Origin: Flaccisagitta enflata | Taxonomy: Eukaryota > Chaetognatha > Sagittoidea > Aphragmophora | Length of the DNA: 64,000 nt | Direction: 5' to 3' | Assembly (NCBI GenBank): GCA_965153355.1 | Contig: OZ231127.1 | Span: forward strand, 3,348,001-3,412,000 | Shown here: positions 40,590-54,209 of the stretch, piece after piece | Layout of the letters: the number at the start of each line of letters is the position of its first letter | How positions within the stretch are numbered: the first letter of the stretch is position 1 | Made by a program: the position numbers and the translations under genes | Notes under the pieces: generated by a model | The model's database searches: none | What the model was told of the DNA's origin: nothing | What the model saw: the letters and a program-made list of their open reading frames with translations, nothing else

Positions 40590-41240
40590 ATAGCTGGGAC
40601 ATGCAACTCTATGCAACTCTTTGTCCGTCCATAGGTCATGGTGATCAAGTTGAAAATTGCAAAAACGCGCATTTTTGAGGCTCTTGTGTGGGGTGGGGGA
40701 GTGTGTGAATGGGGGTTGTTAGCCCCTGCCTAACCGTCCGCAATGACATTGTGACCCCGCGTCACTTATCAAATTTGGGGGTGGCAGCATCGAGTGATGA
40801 ACTGGAAGTCCGGAATTCTGAAAAATCTGCCTGGGCACAAGTTGTGATAGATCCTCATCACTCCCACTAGACACCACTCTTTAGTCTCTTGAGAGGCTTA
40901 GAATTTAAAGTGTTATATGCCCAAGCATTCCTGTAAGTGACAAATGGATTCACTTATTTCGGCTGTTAGAATGGACATGTTAAGCTGGTCCATCCATCCA
41001 TTTCCTTAACCATCAATTTGATCTATTAGCGGAATCTAAGAAGATGTAAAATTTTTTTAGTTGCAGACTGGCAACCTTATTAAGAGCCTTTTGGTCTGTC
41101 AATCTATAGGTCCGTTCATAATGACTGAGTCAAAAAGTGAAAAAACGAGCATTCTAGACGCCGCGCTGGTGTGTAGGGGGTTGGGGTTGGGGTGGGGTTT
41201 TAGATGGGAGTGGGAAGCCCTCGCACACCCGTCTTTGACA
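40590..41240 (+). mobile_element. Two degenerate subfamily C repeats
   Basis: Degenerate copies lie at 40590-40745 and 41053-41240; both keep agttg..gac-type starts, caaaaacgcgca-type words and an expanded gtggggtgggg segment. Similar remnants are at 15585-15735, 27550-27650, 29153-29225, 46140-46232, 60830-60985 and 61020-61160. Confidence 0.5.
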
Positions 41241-41403
41241 ATATGAAAACTCCGCGTTACTTGTGCACAATACAATGATTTTGATCCCATTGTGCCATTA
41301 TTGACTTAATCCTCTTTTTTGGGGAGGCGATCAAACGTTCTTGTATACAGGCTTAAATGTGGATGGAAACAAAATGTTGATGCGGAGGTTAGAAAGCGGA
41401 CTA

Positions 41404-41706
41404 CAGTCAAACAACATTATAACAAACACGCCTGTAACAATATTTTGTGTACAAAGAAACAAACATGAAATCCTTTGAAAGAAGGTGTGAAAGTGGACGA
41501 TTTTGATGCAACCGGCTGTAATGTTACAAAATTGTACAGCCGGCTGTAATTCTAACAACCAGTTGTTAAATACAACATTTTGTTTGTTACAGCCGGCTGT
41601 AACTTGAGCAACTGATTGTCGCATACAATATTTTGTCTTTGAGCAGTATATTGGATCAGAATCAGTGGTATGATATATATACCTATAGTGCTTTGTCCAC
41701 TGACTG
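41404..41706. mobile_element. TA-flanked element related to 30661-31217
   Basis: The left end is CAGTCAAACAACATTATAAC, the right end is TGTCCACTGACTG, and TA lies on both sides. The interior carries repeated gttacagccggctgtaa words, as in the element at 30661-31217. The right end matches that element. Confidence 0.6.
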
Positions 41707-41865
41707 TACACTTTATAGTGTTAGCAACACATCAAAAGCTATCAATCCCAACCATCAAGTTTGAAACAGTCGTCGGCTTCCATCCCGTACCGTCTGTCCA
41801 TTCATCAATCCATCGATCGGTGCGCCAGTCATTCACATTCAAACACCCCTAAACTACCGCATAAG

Positions 41866-42076
41866 GTTTTTAGTCGCGTTCTATGCGACTCTACACACCG
41901 CTTTGTCGGTCCGTCGGTCTGTCGGTACGTCCATCCGTCGGTCCGTCACACTTTACTTTTTTGGCGTTTATGGGGTTTTTGACTATACCGCTCCTGCCCA
42001 AATGCTCTACTGACCTCAAATATGGCCCCTGCCCACCCGCACGCGACTGGGGTAGCCGTGTATCCGGCCTTGTTTT
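41866..42076 (+). mobile_element. Helentron-like hairpin repeat, subfamily A
   Basis: Ends are tttttagtcgcgttctatgc and ccgtgtatccggccttgttt; the distal block is gcacgcgactgg. Confidence 0.8.
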
Positions 42077-42079
42077 TAC

Positions 42080-43790
42080 TCAACATCAACTGGCTGAACA
42101 AGTATTGACATGACATTTTCTGCTTTGATTCATAAAGAGTTGATAACAATTATCAAGCCAAATAATGCTGAAGCACTTTTTACGCGTGTTTTATGATTAA
42201 GCATACTATCTAAAAAATAGAAATGTTCCCACCTCTGAATTCAATCAATTTATTGACTCATTAACAAATACCGGTCAATCACAAATCCGTCAATTATTGG
42301 TGTGAGCTCCTTCTAGCTAAATTATGGCCGCGATCTGTCAGGGAAGCGATTTATAAAGATTGTTGAGGCACTTTAAAGTGATGACATACCAGGCCTCCAG
42401 ACAGATGCGCCAAATTTAGGCGGAAACACACACACACACATAGAAAAAATATGAAAAGCATACTTCGAGTCGGCCTAGTGTGCTAGAATTGGAAGTGAAG
42501 AGTTTCCAAACCTTTGTCCTACTACTGTAAAAATTTCATCATGATCATGTTTTTCTTGGTTTTAATTCTTAACTTTATAATCCGCGGCACACGTTTTCAA
42601 AAACTTTTAAAAGGAACAATTTCATTCAAAGTGGAATAACTATTAGGCCCATTGAGATAGAGACACGCGGTTTGCACAGATCTCTTGGAAATTTGAAGGG
42701 CTTCAATTTGGTCACAGATTTTTTCAAAATTATTTAAATCGTTTAGGATCTATGCATCAAAATGTGCGGAAACATTTCTATTTTTTAGATAGTAATATTC
42801 ATTTGGATTTGTCTTAACCTGATGGAAGTCTTCCCATCCAGTGAATTATTACCAACCTAATCTTTGTGGAATGTTTGTGTATCCGGCTTTGTAACTGGCT
42901 TGGTGCCCATCTAGATTCTAGAACTGGTACCAATCTAGTGACTAATATCGCGGTTCATGGGTGTACTGTGTCGCTGTGCTTTACAATGATTACGAAGGCC
43001 TTTTCTATAAACCCTTTAGTTAGGGTTTCCTAAGGCTAAATTTATTCTAATTCTAAATATCCGTTATTATGAGCTGGTGATAGTGTGAATGTGTGATTGG
43101 CTATCAAAGCGGTACAGACGGGAAAGTCTATCCGTCTGAGGAAAAATCATTCTGTGATGAAGACATATTGCTTGTATCAAGAGGGGAAATCTGCTTTCAT
43201 ATCTTCCATAGGTTTTATATCTTGAAGCGATTGTTATAATCAATAAATACCCAATTTCTTTCATGATAAAAAAAGGGCGTTGCTCATGATTTTCTGCGGC
43301 CTGTAGCGATTGCCATTATATCAACGAATGATATCTTTCCTCATTTTTTTTTGCCCCTCTCCATCTATAACTTTTCTTCCCCCCCCCCCATTACTCTCCC
43401 CTTACCCCTCCCCCCTCAAAAAAAAAAATCATAAAGCAGACAAGTACTTATAAGCTGAGTAAATATTAAACAGCAATCAGCAGACTCAAGGTAGGCACTG
43501 GGACTGAAGAGCTGCTTGCTCAGTCAGAAAAAAACATGTAGCCCAAGTATTTCTGCTTGTTAAAGAATTTTATGAGCAACCCCATGGCTCAGTTGTGTGA
43601 AAAAAATAAAGCAAAGTACTATCAGATCTGTTACACTGACAAGTATTCATTTGCTGCGTCATACATTAACTCTACTATTACTTCTAAGTTCTCACTCAAC
43701 CTGACTACTCGAGGCAATGTGTGGCAATGGTTTGAAAAAGCAGAAGAAAAATAGACAGGAAAGAAAAAGAGAAAAGGAAAAAAAGAAAAG
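42080..43790. other. Stretch without recognisable gene
   Basis: AT-rich with a short (CA)n at 42428 and C/A runs at 43380-43430. Short open frames (60-65 residues) look like chance. Confidence 0.55.
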
Positions 43791-43804
43791 TGGAATTACA
43801 TAAG

Positions 43805-44360
43805 TTCCAGTGGCATGTCATGTGGTGACATGTCATAAGGAAACATCTCATATTCTGACATGTCATGCGGGGACATTTAATGGTTTAAAATGTCATGTTG
43901 TGAAGTATCATGTGGGGATATGTTTGATATTTTGACATGTCATGAGGTGACTTGCCACAATGTGACACGTCATCTGTTAAAGAGAGCAACGGGAGGTTCA
44001 ATGCAAAACACACGGAAAAGAAATCTTCAACCAAAGATGACGCGTGCAGTTACAGAGAAAGAAAGAAATATATTTGATTTGTCTTAAACGGTTATTAAGT
44101 AACACAATTCTTTGCCTCTCAAAAACATGGCAATGGCTCAGACTTGGTCAGCCCCGAAGAAAAATGACATTATCTAATGACGCATTAAATAAGCATTAAG
44201 CAACCAATGAGGAGCCTAACAACCCCCTCCCCCCTCACCCCTATCAAATAAGCATTAAGCAACCAATGAGGAGCAAAACAATCCCCTCCCCCCTAACCCC
44301 CATCAAATAAGCATTAAGCAACCAATGAGGAGCCTAACAACCCACCCCCCACCTTAGCAT
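43805..44360. repeat. Two short tandem arrays
   Basis: 43805-43980 is built of gacatgtcatgtgg-like words. 44187-44350 holds three copies of a ~63-bp unit (aaataagcattaagcaacca, atgaggagcctaacaacccc). Confidence 0.65.
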
Positions 44361-44795
44361 TACGCAACTGAAGTGGAGCCTAACACCCCCCCCTACCCTC
44401 CAACCTCCACCTTAGCTCGCGTCTGGAACTGAAACATGAGTTGAATAACCGGGATGGGCAGTGAGAAACTTGATATGTTCCATCGCAAGAGTGAACAAAG
44501 AAGAGTTACGTAACATTGTTGACATGGAAATTGAATCCATATGACAGGATTTCTTTTAAAGAAAATCTGTAAATTTTAAGGCTTTCAGCTAGATTTTATC
44601 TTCAGTTTGTCATTCAGATAATCCGTCAGTAACACAGTTAAATCATTACTTTTGTCCCTCTATGTTTGATTTAAACCGAAGTTTTATCACCATTCAGTCA
44701 ATTGCTATTATACCATTTAGAAATGGCCTTTATTCGCACAAAAGTGTTGACCGTATCAGCCTATCAACAAACATGATTCCTGAACATAATCACTA

Positions 44796-45017
44796 CCTGC
44801 TCACGCCCCGGTCACACCCTGCTAACAAACCGCTTACACTACCCACGCTCTGCTTAAAACTCGCTCATGCTCCGCTCGCGCTCATTCCTGTTAACGCCTT
44901 GCTCAAGCCTTGCTCACGCCTTGCTCACGCCTTGCTCACGCCTTGCCTATGCCCCGCTCACACCCCGCTCGCGCCCCGCTCACGCCCCGCTCACGCCCCG
45001 CTCACGCCCCGCTAAGT
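44796..45017. repeat. Degenerate gctcacgcccc minisatellite
   Basis: Repeated 11-13 bp words cgctcacgcccc and ttgctcacgcc. Confidence 0.65.
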
Positions 45018-46354
45018 CACTCCATCTCACGCGTCAGGGAATCTCCGTCACGTTGATTACAGAGGAAATCACATTTTTACGCTGCGCGGATTTGCTAAAA
45101 GAGTAAGAAGAATCACGGCTCAACGCATCGTAAATTTCCTACGCCTTTCCTCCCTCTCCTCCTCCTCTTCCCCCTCCTCCTCTTCCCTCTCCTCATCTTT
45201 CCTCCTCATCCTCCTCCTTATCTTCATTTTCTTTTCTTCTGCGACTTTTCCTTCGGCGTTACTTTTTCCTTCGCGAACAATTTCCGGTGGAACCATCTTT
45301 ATTTTCTTATTCTCTATTTTCATATTTTTAATTTTCTTATTCTTCATTTTCTTATTCTCTATTTTTCTTATTCTCTATTTTTCTTTACTTTTTTAATTCC
45401 TTATTTTTCTAATTCTGTATTTTTCTAATTCTCTTTTTTTTTAATTCTTTTTCATTTTGCGTACTTTGCTATTGTCCGTCAATTCGTTCCATTCAGTCCA
45501 TCCGTTTGTCTGTCACGCGTTCATCAAAATCGCCCTATTAGGGGTTGCTTTTTATATATGCAGTCAAACTCGTGTTTTCAACATGTAATGATACACTTGA
45601 ATTTGTTTTTTTTTACACATAATAGTTCAAGTATATACAATGTATCATACATGTAATCTTTCACTTGCCACATCTGCTGGTACATCATGTTCGTTCAGGT
45701 CTACTCACATTTACCACTTCTACTCATATCTGCTCACATCTACTGGCTATTGCTCAATTCTAATCGCATCTGCCAACATTCTGCTCACATCTGCTCACAT
45801 CTGCTCACTTGTGTTAACACATGATCACATGTACAACGGTTGCCACGTCTGATCACAGTTGAAGTAATTGTCACTACTGATTAGGAAAGAGGAGACCAAA
45901 GTCGTAGATGAACATGAACAACAACTCCTCAAGCTCAAAAGTAGCTCAAGCGCCAAAAAAAAAAAAAAGGCTCATGAGAACAACGTCGCGTGCGCTTGAA
46001 TTTTAAATGAAAATGATCACAATAAATTATGACAATAAACAACAAACAAACAAAAGATACTTCAAAAAGTCTCTCATACATCTATATTCTTGATTCTTAC
46101 GATATCCAGAATCGGAAAATAAAGAATATGAAGAAAAAATTTTTGATGCAGACCTATGGAGAGACGGATGGACCACAAGACCGACGGATGGACAATGTGA
46201 CTTCTAGAATCGCGTAGCACGAGACGAAAATTCAACATGGTTACTTGGAACTCAGAGAAAGTGGATCGCAAACTTTGGATATAATCAAAGAAATCCACAA
46301 GAAAAGAAAAGAAATCGCGGAATCAAAAATATCGGGAAAAAAAATTTTTCGTTG

Positions 46355-46561
46355 TTTTTTTTTAGTAGCGTGCCACGCGACTCTACACCCCGCTTTGTCG
46401 GTTCGTCGGTCCGTCCGTCTGTCGGTCCGTTGCACTTTAATTTTTTTTTGGTTTTTGCGGTCTTTGGCCTCACTGCTCCTGTCTAAATGATCAAGTGACC
46501 TCAAATACAGCCCCTGCCCACCCGCACGCGACTGGGGTAGCCGTGTATCCGGCCTTGTTTT
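46355..46561 (+). mobile_element. Helentron-like hairpin repeat, subfamily A
   Basis: Ends are ttttttttagtagcgtgcca and ccgtgtatccggccttgttt; the distal block is gcacgcgactgg. Confidence 0.78.
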
Positions 46562-46576
46562 TGTTGGTTCTTCCTT

Positions 46577-46601
46577 GTTTTCATAAGAGAGAGAGAAAGA
46601 G

Positions 46602-46688
<87 letters not shown>

Positions 46689-46850
46689 GTGAGTAAGTGA
46701 GTGAGTGAGTGAGTGAGTGAGTGAGTGAGTGAGAGAGAGAGAAGAGAAAGAGAAAGAGAGAGAAGGAGAAGGAGAAGAGAAGAGAAAGAGAAAGAGAAAA
46801 GAGAGAGAAAGAGAGAGAGGAGAAAGAGAAAGAGAGAGAGAGAAAGAGAA

Positions 46851-46881
<31 letters not shown>

Positions 46882-47309
46882 AGGAGAGAGAGAGAGAGAA
46901 AGAGAAAGAGAAAGAGAGGGAGAAGGAGAAGGAGAAGGAGAAGGAGAAGGAGAAAGAGAAAGAGAAAGAGAGGGAGAAGGAGAAGGAGAGGGAGAAGGAG
47001 AAAGAGAAAGAGAAAGAGAGGGAGAAGGAGAAGGAGAAGGAGAAAGAGAAAGAGAAAGAGAAAGAGAAAGAGAGGGAGAAGGAGAAGGAGAAGGAGAAGG
47101 AGAAGGAGAAAGAGAAAGAGAAAGAGAGGGAGAAGGAGAAGGAGAGGGAGAGGGAGAAGGAGAAAGAGAAAGAGAAAGAGAGGGAGAAGGAGAAGGAGAA
47201 GGAGAAAGAGAAAGAGAAAGAGAAAGAGAAAGAGAGGGAGAAGGAGAAGGAGAAGGAGAAGGAGAAGGAGAAAGAGAAAGAGAAAGAGAGGGAGAAGGAG
47301 AAGGAGAAG

Positions 47310-47398
<89 letters not shown>
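46577..47398. repeat. (GA)n, (GAGT)n and hexamer array with higher-order period
   Basis: (GA)n at 46577-46685, (GAGT)n to 46730, then ggagaa / gaaaga hexamers to about 47310 and (GA)n to 47398. Within the hexamer part the gaggg variant recurs mainly every 54 bp (46972, 47019, 47073, 47127, 47180, 47234, 47288). Confidence 0.8.
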
Positions 47399-47401
<3 letters not shown>

Positions 47402-47513
47402 AAGGGAAAAGGCAAAGTGAAATGATCTCTACAAAAAGCGCAGAGGCGTTACTACAAATGGAAGGACGAAGGAAGGTGAGAGACTTTTCCGTCTGAAAAT
47501 CTACTGATAATGT

Positions 47514-47539
47514 TGTTTTTGTTGTTGTTGTTGTTGTTT

Positions 47540-47609
<70 letters not shown>

Positions 47610-47863
47610 CGTCGTCGTCAACCAGCCTAAAAAAATCATGGTCAAACAAATGAATGATATTTGTAGCTGAATTGTCGGAATGATTTTGCTGTAACTCGTA
47701 ATGTTTGTATACAGTTTATAAATCTCTTTCGCTCGCTCTCGCGCTCGCACTCGCGCTCGCTCGCTCTCGCTCTCGCTCGCTCTCGCTCTCGCTCGCTCTC
47801 GCTCTCGCTCGCGCTCGCTCTCGCTCGCTCTCGCTCGCTCTCGCTCGCTCTCGCTCGCTCTTG

Positions 47864-47888
<25 letters not shown>
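47514..47888. repeat. (TTG)n and (CTCG)n-type tracts
   Basis: (TTG)n 47514-47608; cgctctcgctcg words 47728-47860; (CT)n to 47888. Confidence 0.88.
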
Positions 47889-47894
<6 letters not shown>

Positions 47895-48199
47895 AACGTT
47901 TGATCATCTTAAATTTCCGTTTAATGCATAATTTGACTCTCCTCCAGCGAGGGAGCTGCCCTCTGGAGGGGGAGCTGCCACCAACCATTTAAGCTGCCAT
48001 TTACCGTCTCGATTTATCAATATTCTAATACACCTTCCGTCCTTATTTATCATTAATTCAACCCTTTTTCTCGGCGCATCGTCTTTCTGTGTCCGTTAAG
48101 AAATTCACGAGGATAAAACCTCAGAATGAGTATTCAGGATAAAAACTCCGTTGATGTACGAGCAATGAATAATTGGGTGCAACATGGGGACACAGACAC

Positions 48200-48292
48200 A
48201 GACACACGCATATATGCGCGCACACACACAGACACACACAGACACACACACACACACACAGACACACACACACACACCCACACAGACACACA

Positions 48293-48385
<93 letters not shown>
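48200..48385. repeat. (CA)n tract
   Basis: Imperfect CACAGA/CA repeat, pure from 48296 to 48385. 48400-49250 beyond it is AT-rich with nothing recognisable. Confidence 0.9.
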
Positions 48386-48388
<3 letters not shown>

Positions 48389-49255
48389 AACACGAGAAAA
48401 ACACATTACAGAGTGATTTTTTTCAAGTGGGGGAAAGATTTAAGGCATCAAATTTCAATTACGATATTTTAGGATACCAATGTTGCTTTATAGTTGCAAA
48501 ATACCTAACATTTACTTTTCAAGAAAGAAAAATTATTTTTGACAAATTTTGTTAGGACAGAAAATTTATGAAGGAAAATGAAGTGTTTCACCATACTTTT
48601 TGCATTATTATCAGGACAAAAATGAAGCTGGAATGCTTTTAGTGGACAAATTGTCTCCAAGGACACTTGGTGCATATATTTTTGTCATATTCTGACTTAA
48701 AATGTAATTTGAACAATGCAACTCACAGGAAAAAAAGCATGAAAACGATGTTTTTTAGTGAATTTCTGCTTACACTTTTTTTCATTTTCTGAGGTCGGAA
48801 TTCTAAGAAAGCCAAACACAAGGCAATTTTGCAATTTAAAAATCATAGTTCTCTCTGTAATCGATTCGGGAAGAGAACTGTGTTCTTTGTTTTTTCATCT
48901 CTACATTTCCTATGCAAATTTAGAATTTCGACCAGCCCCCTGTCAGTGACTAAAAATAAAATAAGTACAAATTTTCAAAGCAATTTTTTTGGTAACATTG
49001 GTTAAACTTGGTCCTCGTGCTAAGTAAATGCAAATTTTTCTTTTAGATATTGTGTCTGAACCATCTCAATCACTTATATTCACTCATTTTTGCATTTTGA
49101 TTTACACATTTTTATTTTGACCTTCTTTGAAACACAAATGTTGCCTTCGGAGGGAAGCCGTCTTAGTATTTTTATCGAAACTAAAATTTCAGGAAAATCA
49201 AAGTTTTCAAAAATTTTGTTTATGTGAACAAAGCTTGAATTACAAAATCTTAATG

Positions 49256-49423
49256 AACAAGGCCGGATACACGGCCACCAGTTGCGGACAGGTGGGCAGG
49301 GGCGGAAATGCGCGTTTTCCCACTTTTCGACTCAATCATTACGGACCAACGGACAGCCGGACTGATGGACGGCCGGACGGCCGGACAAATCCTCTTATAG
49401 AGTTGCGTGTCCGCAACTAAAAA
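49256..49423 (-). mobile_element. Helentron-like hairpin repeat, subfamily C (reverse)
   Basis: Ends are aacaaggccggatacacggc and gttgcgtgtccgcaactaaa; the distal block is accagttgcggac. Confidence 0.78.
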
Positions 49424-49876
49424 CTGTTTTTGACAAAAAGAAAAGTTGAAATATCCAAATCAGTGAAAAAAATAAACAGATATTCAATTTTCTGACCAAA
49501 ATTTGTTATTTTTTAGTATTATTCAAAAATTCATTATTGTGAAAAAATGAAGTGAACCTAATGAATTGAAAATGGTCAACTATGATAAATTGAAGTCAAA
49601 ACTGGTCAAAAGTATTTTTTCTTTCTTGAATAAGTAGTTTGCTTTATCTTAAAATTGCATAACAAAAATTTGACGTCTTAATACTTTCCCTCACTTGAAA
49701 AAAATCACTCTGTACCATTCTTCGTCATCATCGCCATTATCTTCTATATACCTTCGCTCTTCTTTCTTCGTGTATTTCTGCTATTTCACCTTTTTGAACC
49801 CTTTTTTCTTTCTCTGAGACAAACATTCTTTTTCTCTTCTTGAGCTTCAGGGCAGAAGGGGAAGGATATGGAAGTC

Positions 49877-50840
<964 letters not shown>

Positions 50841-51119
50841 GAATGTTGTTTAGACAAATTGTGTAAATGGTTTTAGCCCGTTGTGAGGGCACGAGAGGGT
50901 GAACCCGACCTCAAGAGTCTCAGGAAGAGAAAGGGTGGCAGCCGATCTTTTTGACCCCCTCATTTACATGAGAATATACGACACATCCGCGTTCTTTTGA
51001 GGGGGGAGGGGGGAAAGGGGGGAAAGGGGTTGTACATCAGAATCATAGAATCAATGGAGAAAGTGGGATGGAAAAAAAGAGGGTAGAGACTCACAGAGAG
51101 AAGGAGTAAAACAGAGAGA

Positions 51120-51395
<276 letters not shown>

Positions 51396-51657
51396 TATCA
51401 CGACAAACATACACAAAGACGCGCATTCGTATAAATCAAAATACAGAGGTTGTTGCTGAGGGGGAATCTTGTCCTAGAATCTTGTCCTTGTCCTAGAAGT
51501 CGTTGTTTCCTCCATTCCATTCATCAATCATCTTCCATGTCCCTTTTTTCTTGTTTTTTCCTCGTTGAAGATTTGCATTTCCACAACTGTCCTGCTCTTC
51601 CTACTCTCTCTGAGATTCTGTTCTACGATTCAGCCTTTCTTTGCCCGTAAAATATAC

Positions 51658-51802
51658 TTTTAGTCGCGGACATGCGACTCTACAACTTGCCGCTTCGGTC
51701 GGTAGGTCAGTCCGTCCGTCATATTTTTGAATTCCGCGTGTTTTTCGCATCACTGCTCCTGCCCAACCGTCCGCGACTGGATTGCCGTGTATCCGTCCTT
51801 GT
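51658..51802 (+). mobile_element. Helentron-like hairpin repeat, intermediate A/C arm
   Basis: The hairpin is agtcgcggacatgcgactct, the distal complement gtccgcgactgg, and the end ccgtgtatccgtccttgt. Confidence 0.75.
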
Positions 51803-51936
51803 AAAAAGTTCACTTCTCTCCTGCACTGCGGGTAACCTGCAGATCACCAAAGATTTTTGAATAACAGAGTAAACCAAGACCGTCTACATCTTGCCATCAA
51901 TTAGAAAATTCTACCAAAAAAAAAATTACCGATTAA

Positions 51937-52197
51937 GGGTGCGTTTCTAGTCAGACAACCGCGTTTTGAACGGGCCACTCGGTCACTCGCTAGGTTCGTT
52001 AGCTCGCACCGCTCACTCCGCTCACTCGCTCCGCTTTGCTCCGCTCGCTTCGCTCGCTTGCTTGCTCTATTCACGGGCTCGCTCACTCACTTCGCTCACT
52101 TCCTTGTGGGACAATTGAAATTCTTTAATATGTGTTCACGCTGTAAACTCTTTTCACAGGAACAAACGCGTTTTTCATCTTCACTAGAAACACGCCC
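51937..52197. mobile_element. TWA-flanked (PIF/Harbinger-like) element, copy 2
   Basis: The ends are GGGTGCGTTTCTAGTC and CACTAGAAACACGCCC, with TAA on both sides (51934-51936 and 52198-52200). The interior has the same CGCTCACTC/CGCTTTGCTCCG words as 39362-39660. Confidence 0.75.
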
Positions 52198-52444
52198 TAA
52201 GAATAGAAAGATACAAGTACAAAGAATCAATCGCGATCACGTTGAGGACATTATTTACGTTGGTTATAAAGGATGAACTTTAAATCTAGAAATGTGAGTA
52301 CTAAAAGAGATTGAAATGTGTGAATCAACGACCAAGACAACCAAAAGATCCCCGACGATATTCACAGCAACCATGAAAGCCACAATAACAACAACAACAA
52401 CGACGACAACAGCTACAACAACAGCAACAACGACAACCGCGACT

Positions 52445-52530
52445 ATGAAAGCCTTCAGGATCGCGAGAATGTCATTTATCACTTTGACGACCGTTTGCAT
52501 AATCGCCGCCAATGCCAAAGCAGCTTCGAG
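52445..52530 (+). CDS. First coding exon with signal-peptide-like N terminus (gene 3)
   Basis: The exon reads MKAFRIARMSFITLTTVCII followed by AANAKAAS and ends with a strong donor, TTCGAG|gtaagtc, in phase 2. It has a short basic start, a hydrophobic core and small residues (ANAKA) at a plausible cleavage site, so the product should enter the secretory pathway. The ATG has A at -3. Two in-frame upstream ATGs (52316 and 52373) would add a Thr-rich stretch encoded by an (ACA)n tract, which is more likely 5' UTR. No next exon could be linked in phase. The exons at 57004 onward on the same strand are candidates, but an intermediate exon is needed. Confidence 0.5.
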
Positions 52531-52676
52531 GTAAGTCAAAAGCAGCTTCCAAAGCTTCCAGCTTCCAAAGCTGCTTCAAGGAAAGCCTGAAGCAGCTTCC
52601 AAAGCTTCCACCTTTCAAAGCTGCTTCAAGGTAAGTAAAAAGCAGCTTCAAGGTAAGTCTGATGCAGCTTCAAGGT
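52531..52676 (+). repeat. Array of copied exon end / splice donor sequences
   Basis: The exon end gcagcttcgag|gtaagtc of the exon at 52445-52530 recurs as gctgcttcaaggaaagcc, gctgcttcaaggtaagta, gcagcttcaaggtaagtc and gcagcttcaaggta. Another copy is at about 53757 (gctgcttcgaggtaagtc). At least three copies keep a consensus-like GTAAGT donor. The spacers are tandem gcttccaaagc words, including inverted ones. Confidence 0.75.
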
Positions 52677-52677
52677 A

Positions 52678-53723
52678 CAGGGTGTTTCAAGTGAGTTGTA
52701 ACATAAAGAATTGACATAATTTGTAAGTTTTTCTTTATTTGAAAACCTTTTTGAAAATTGCGATAAAACTAATGATGTTTGACCAAAATCATTGATAAAG
52801 TTAAAAAAGGTTCAAAGTTCCCCTTTTATCAAGGGATCAATTATCTTTCATTTGAGACCAATTTGATCTATTTAAAAATAGCAAGCAGTTAAAGTAAGCT
52901 ACTGTTACATACATGTATGAAAAAAATGATTTTCCACCAAAAATGACTGTTCTTTTGATATTTTACTGACGCACATCTATCAGTTGCCTAAAGTTGTGGT
53001 TGGGTATGAAAAAAACTGAAGACCAAGATTTTCATACAGTGGGGTTCGTGGAATAACAGCCTAAACTGGAGGAAGGTATTTAAGTGTCTTAATTTTATTT
53101 GATAAACTTGATATTTGAAATATAAGCTGTTCACTCGATGCTTTTTTCCCTGAGTTTTTCGGTTGCTATGGAAACCAAAATTATTTTTTCAAACATTTAT
53201 AACCACTGAAATATCAATATTTTGAGAAATATTGTTAGGGAACATTGCTCAAAATTAAATTTGCTACAACTTTCCCACAGTATGTTCTGTAAGAATATTG
53301 CTCGTTTGGCCGTTGCTAGGGGGCATCACACCTAGCAACCGCAAAATGATGCTCCCTAGCAACGGCTAAACGAGCAATATTCTTACAGGACATACTGTGG
53401 GAAAGTTGTAGCAAATTTAATTCTGAGCAATGTTCCCTGATGATATTTGTCAAAATATTGATATTCTAGTCGTTATAAATGTTCAAAAAAATAATTTTGG
53501 TTTCCATAGCAACCGAAAAACTCAGGGACAAAAGCATCAAGTGAACAACTTATAATTCAAATATCAAATTTGTCAAATGAAATTAAGACACTTAAACACC
53601 TTCATCCAGTTTAGGCTGTTATTCCACGAACCCCACTGTAGATCATTTTACAGAAATTGATTTGAATATCTAGAAGCAGAGATATGTCGATTTTTTATGT
53701 TACAACTCACTTGAAACACCCTG
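52678..53723. mobile_element. TA-flanked CAGGGTGTTTCA element hosting a nested insertion
   Basis: The ends CAGGGTGTTTCAAGTGAGTT and its reverse complement are flanked by TA. The tip is shared with the element at 4363-5338. It is inserted into the TA of a caaggTAagtg donor copy (52676 and 53724). A second palindrome at 53037-53638 has inserted in it. Confidence 0.8.
53037..53638. mobile_element. Nested TA-flanked near-perfect palindrome, 602 bp
   Basis: The arms start CAGTGGGGTTCGTGGAATAA and are complementary almost to the centre near 53337 (gttgctaggg...ccctagcaac). TA flanks both ends. It lies within the element at 52678-53723, so it inserted later. Confidence 0.8.
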
Positions 53724-54209
53724 TAAGTGTGAAGCAGCTGAAAAGGAAGTCAATAGCTGCTTCGAGGTAAGTCACAGGAAATGTTTCCACGAAGGACTTA
53801 AGTAAATCGTTTTCCGTTAAACCAGATTACTAATAAAACGCGCATAAAACAAGATTTTCATATATCAGGAAGCGATCTGACTTTTGAAGCTTGAAAAAAA
53901 GAGAAAAGAAAATAAAAATGAAAAAAAAAATTAAATTAGAAAAAAAATATTAATATAAAAATATAATTTCTCCTTCTTAAGGTTTGAATCTCCAATTTCC
54001 TCTCTCTCCGCCTCCTCAATCTCCTCGGCAGCGTCTCCTTCCTTCGCTCCATCGTCGTCATCAATCTCCTCCTCCTCCTCCTCCTCCTCTTCCTCTTCCT
54101 CCTTCTCATCTGCATCACCTCCTTTCACAAAATGCTCCTTTACAAAAGATAATTACACTTTTAATATCGTCTTGGAACCGGAGAGAAAAACACCAATAAA
54201 GGCACGTGC

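Noticed and set aside
43805-45017. CRISPR-like direct repeats (also the 53-bp and 97-bp arrays)
   Set aside because: Units are contiguous tandem repeats without unique spacers, and the DNA is eukaryotic.
45120-45347. Minus-strand frame starting MVPPEIVREGKSNAEGKVAE internally and then Glu/Arg-rich
   Set aside because: The first half looks protein-like, but no acceptor, donor or matching neighbour was found and the rest is a GGA-type repeat.
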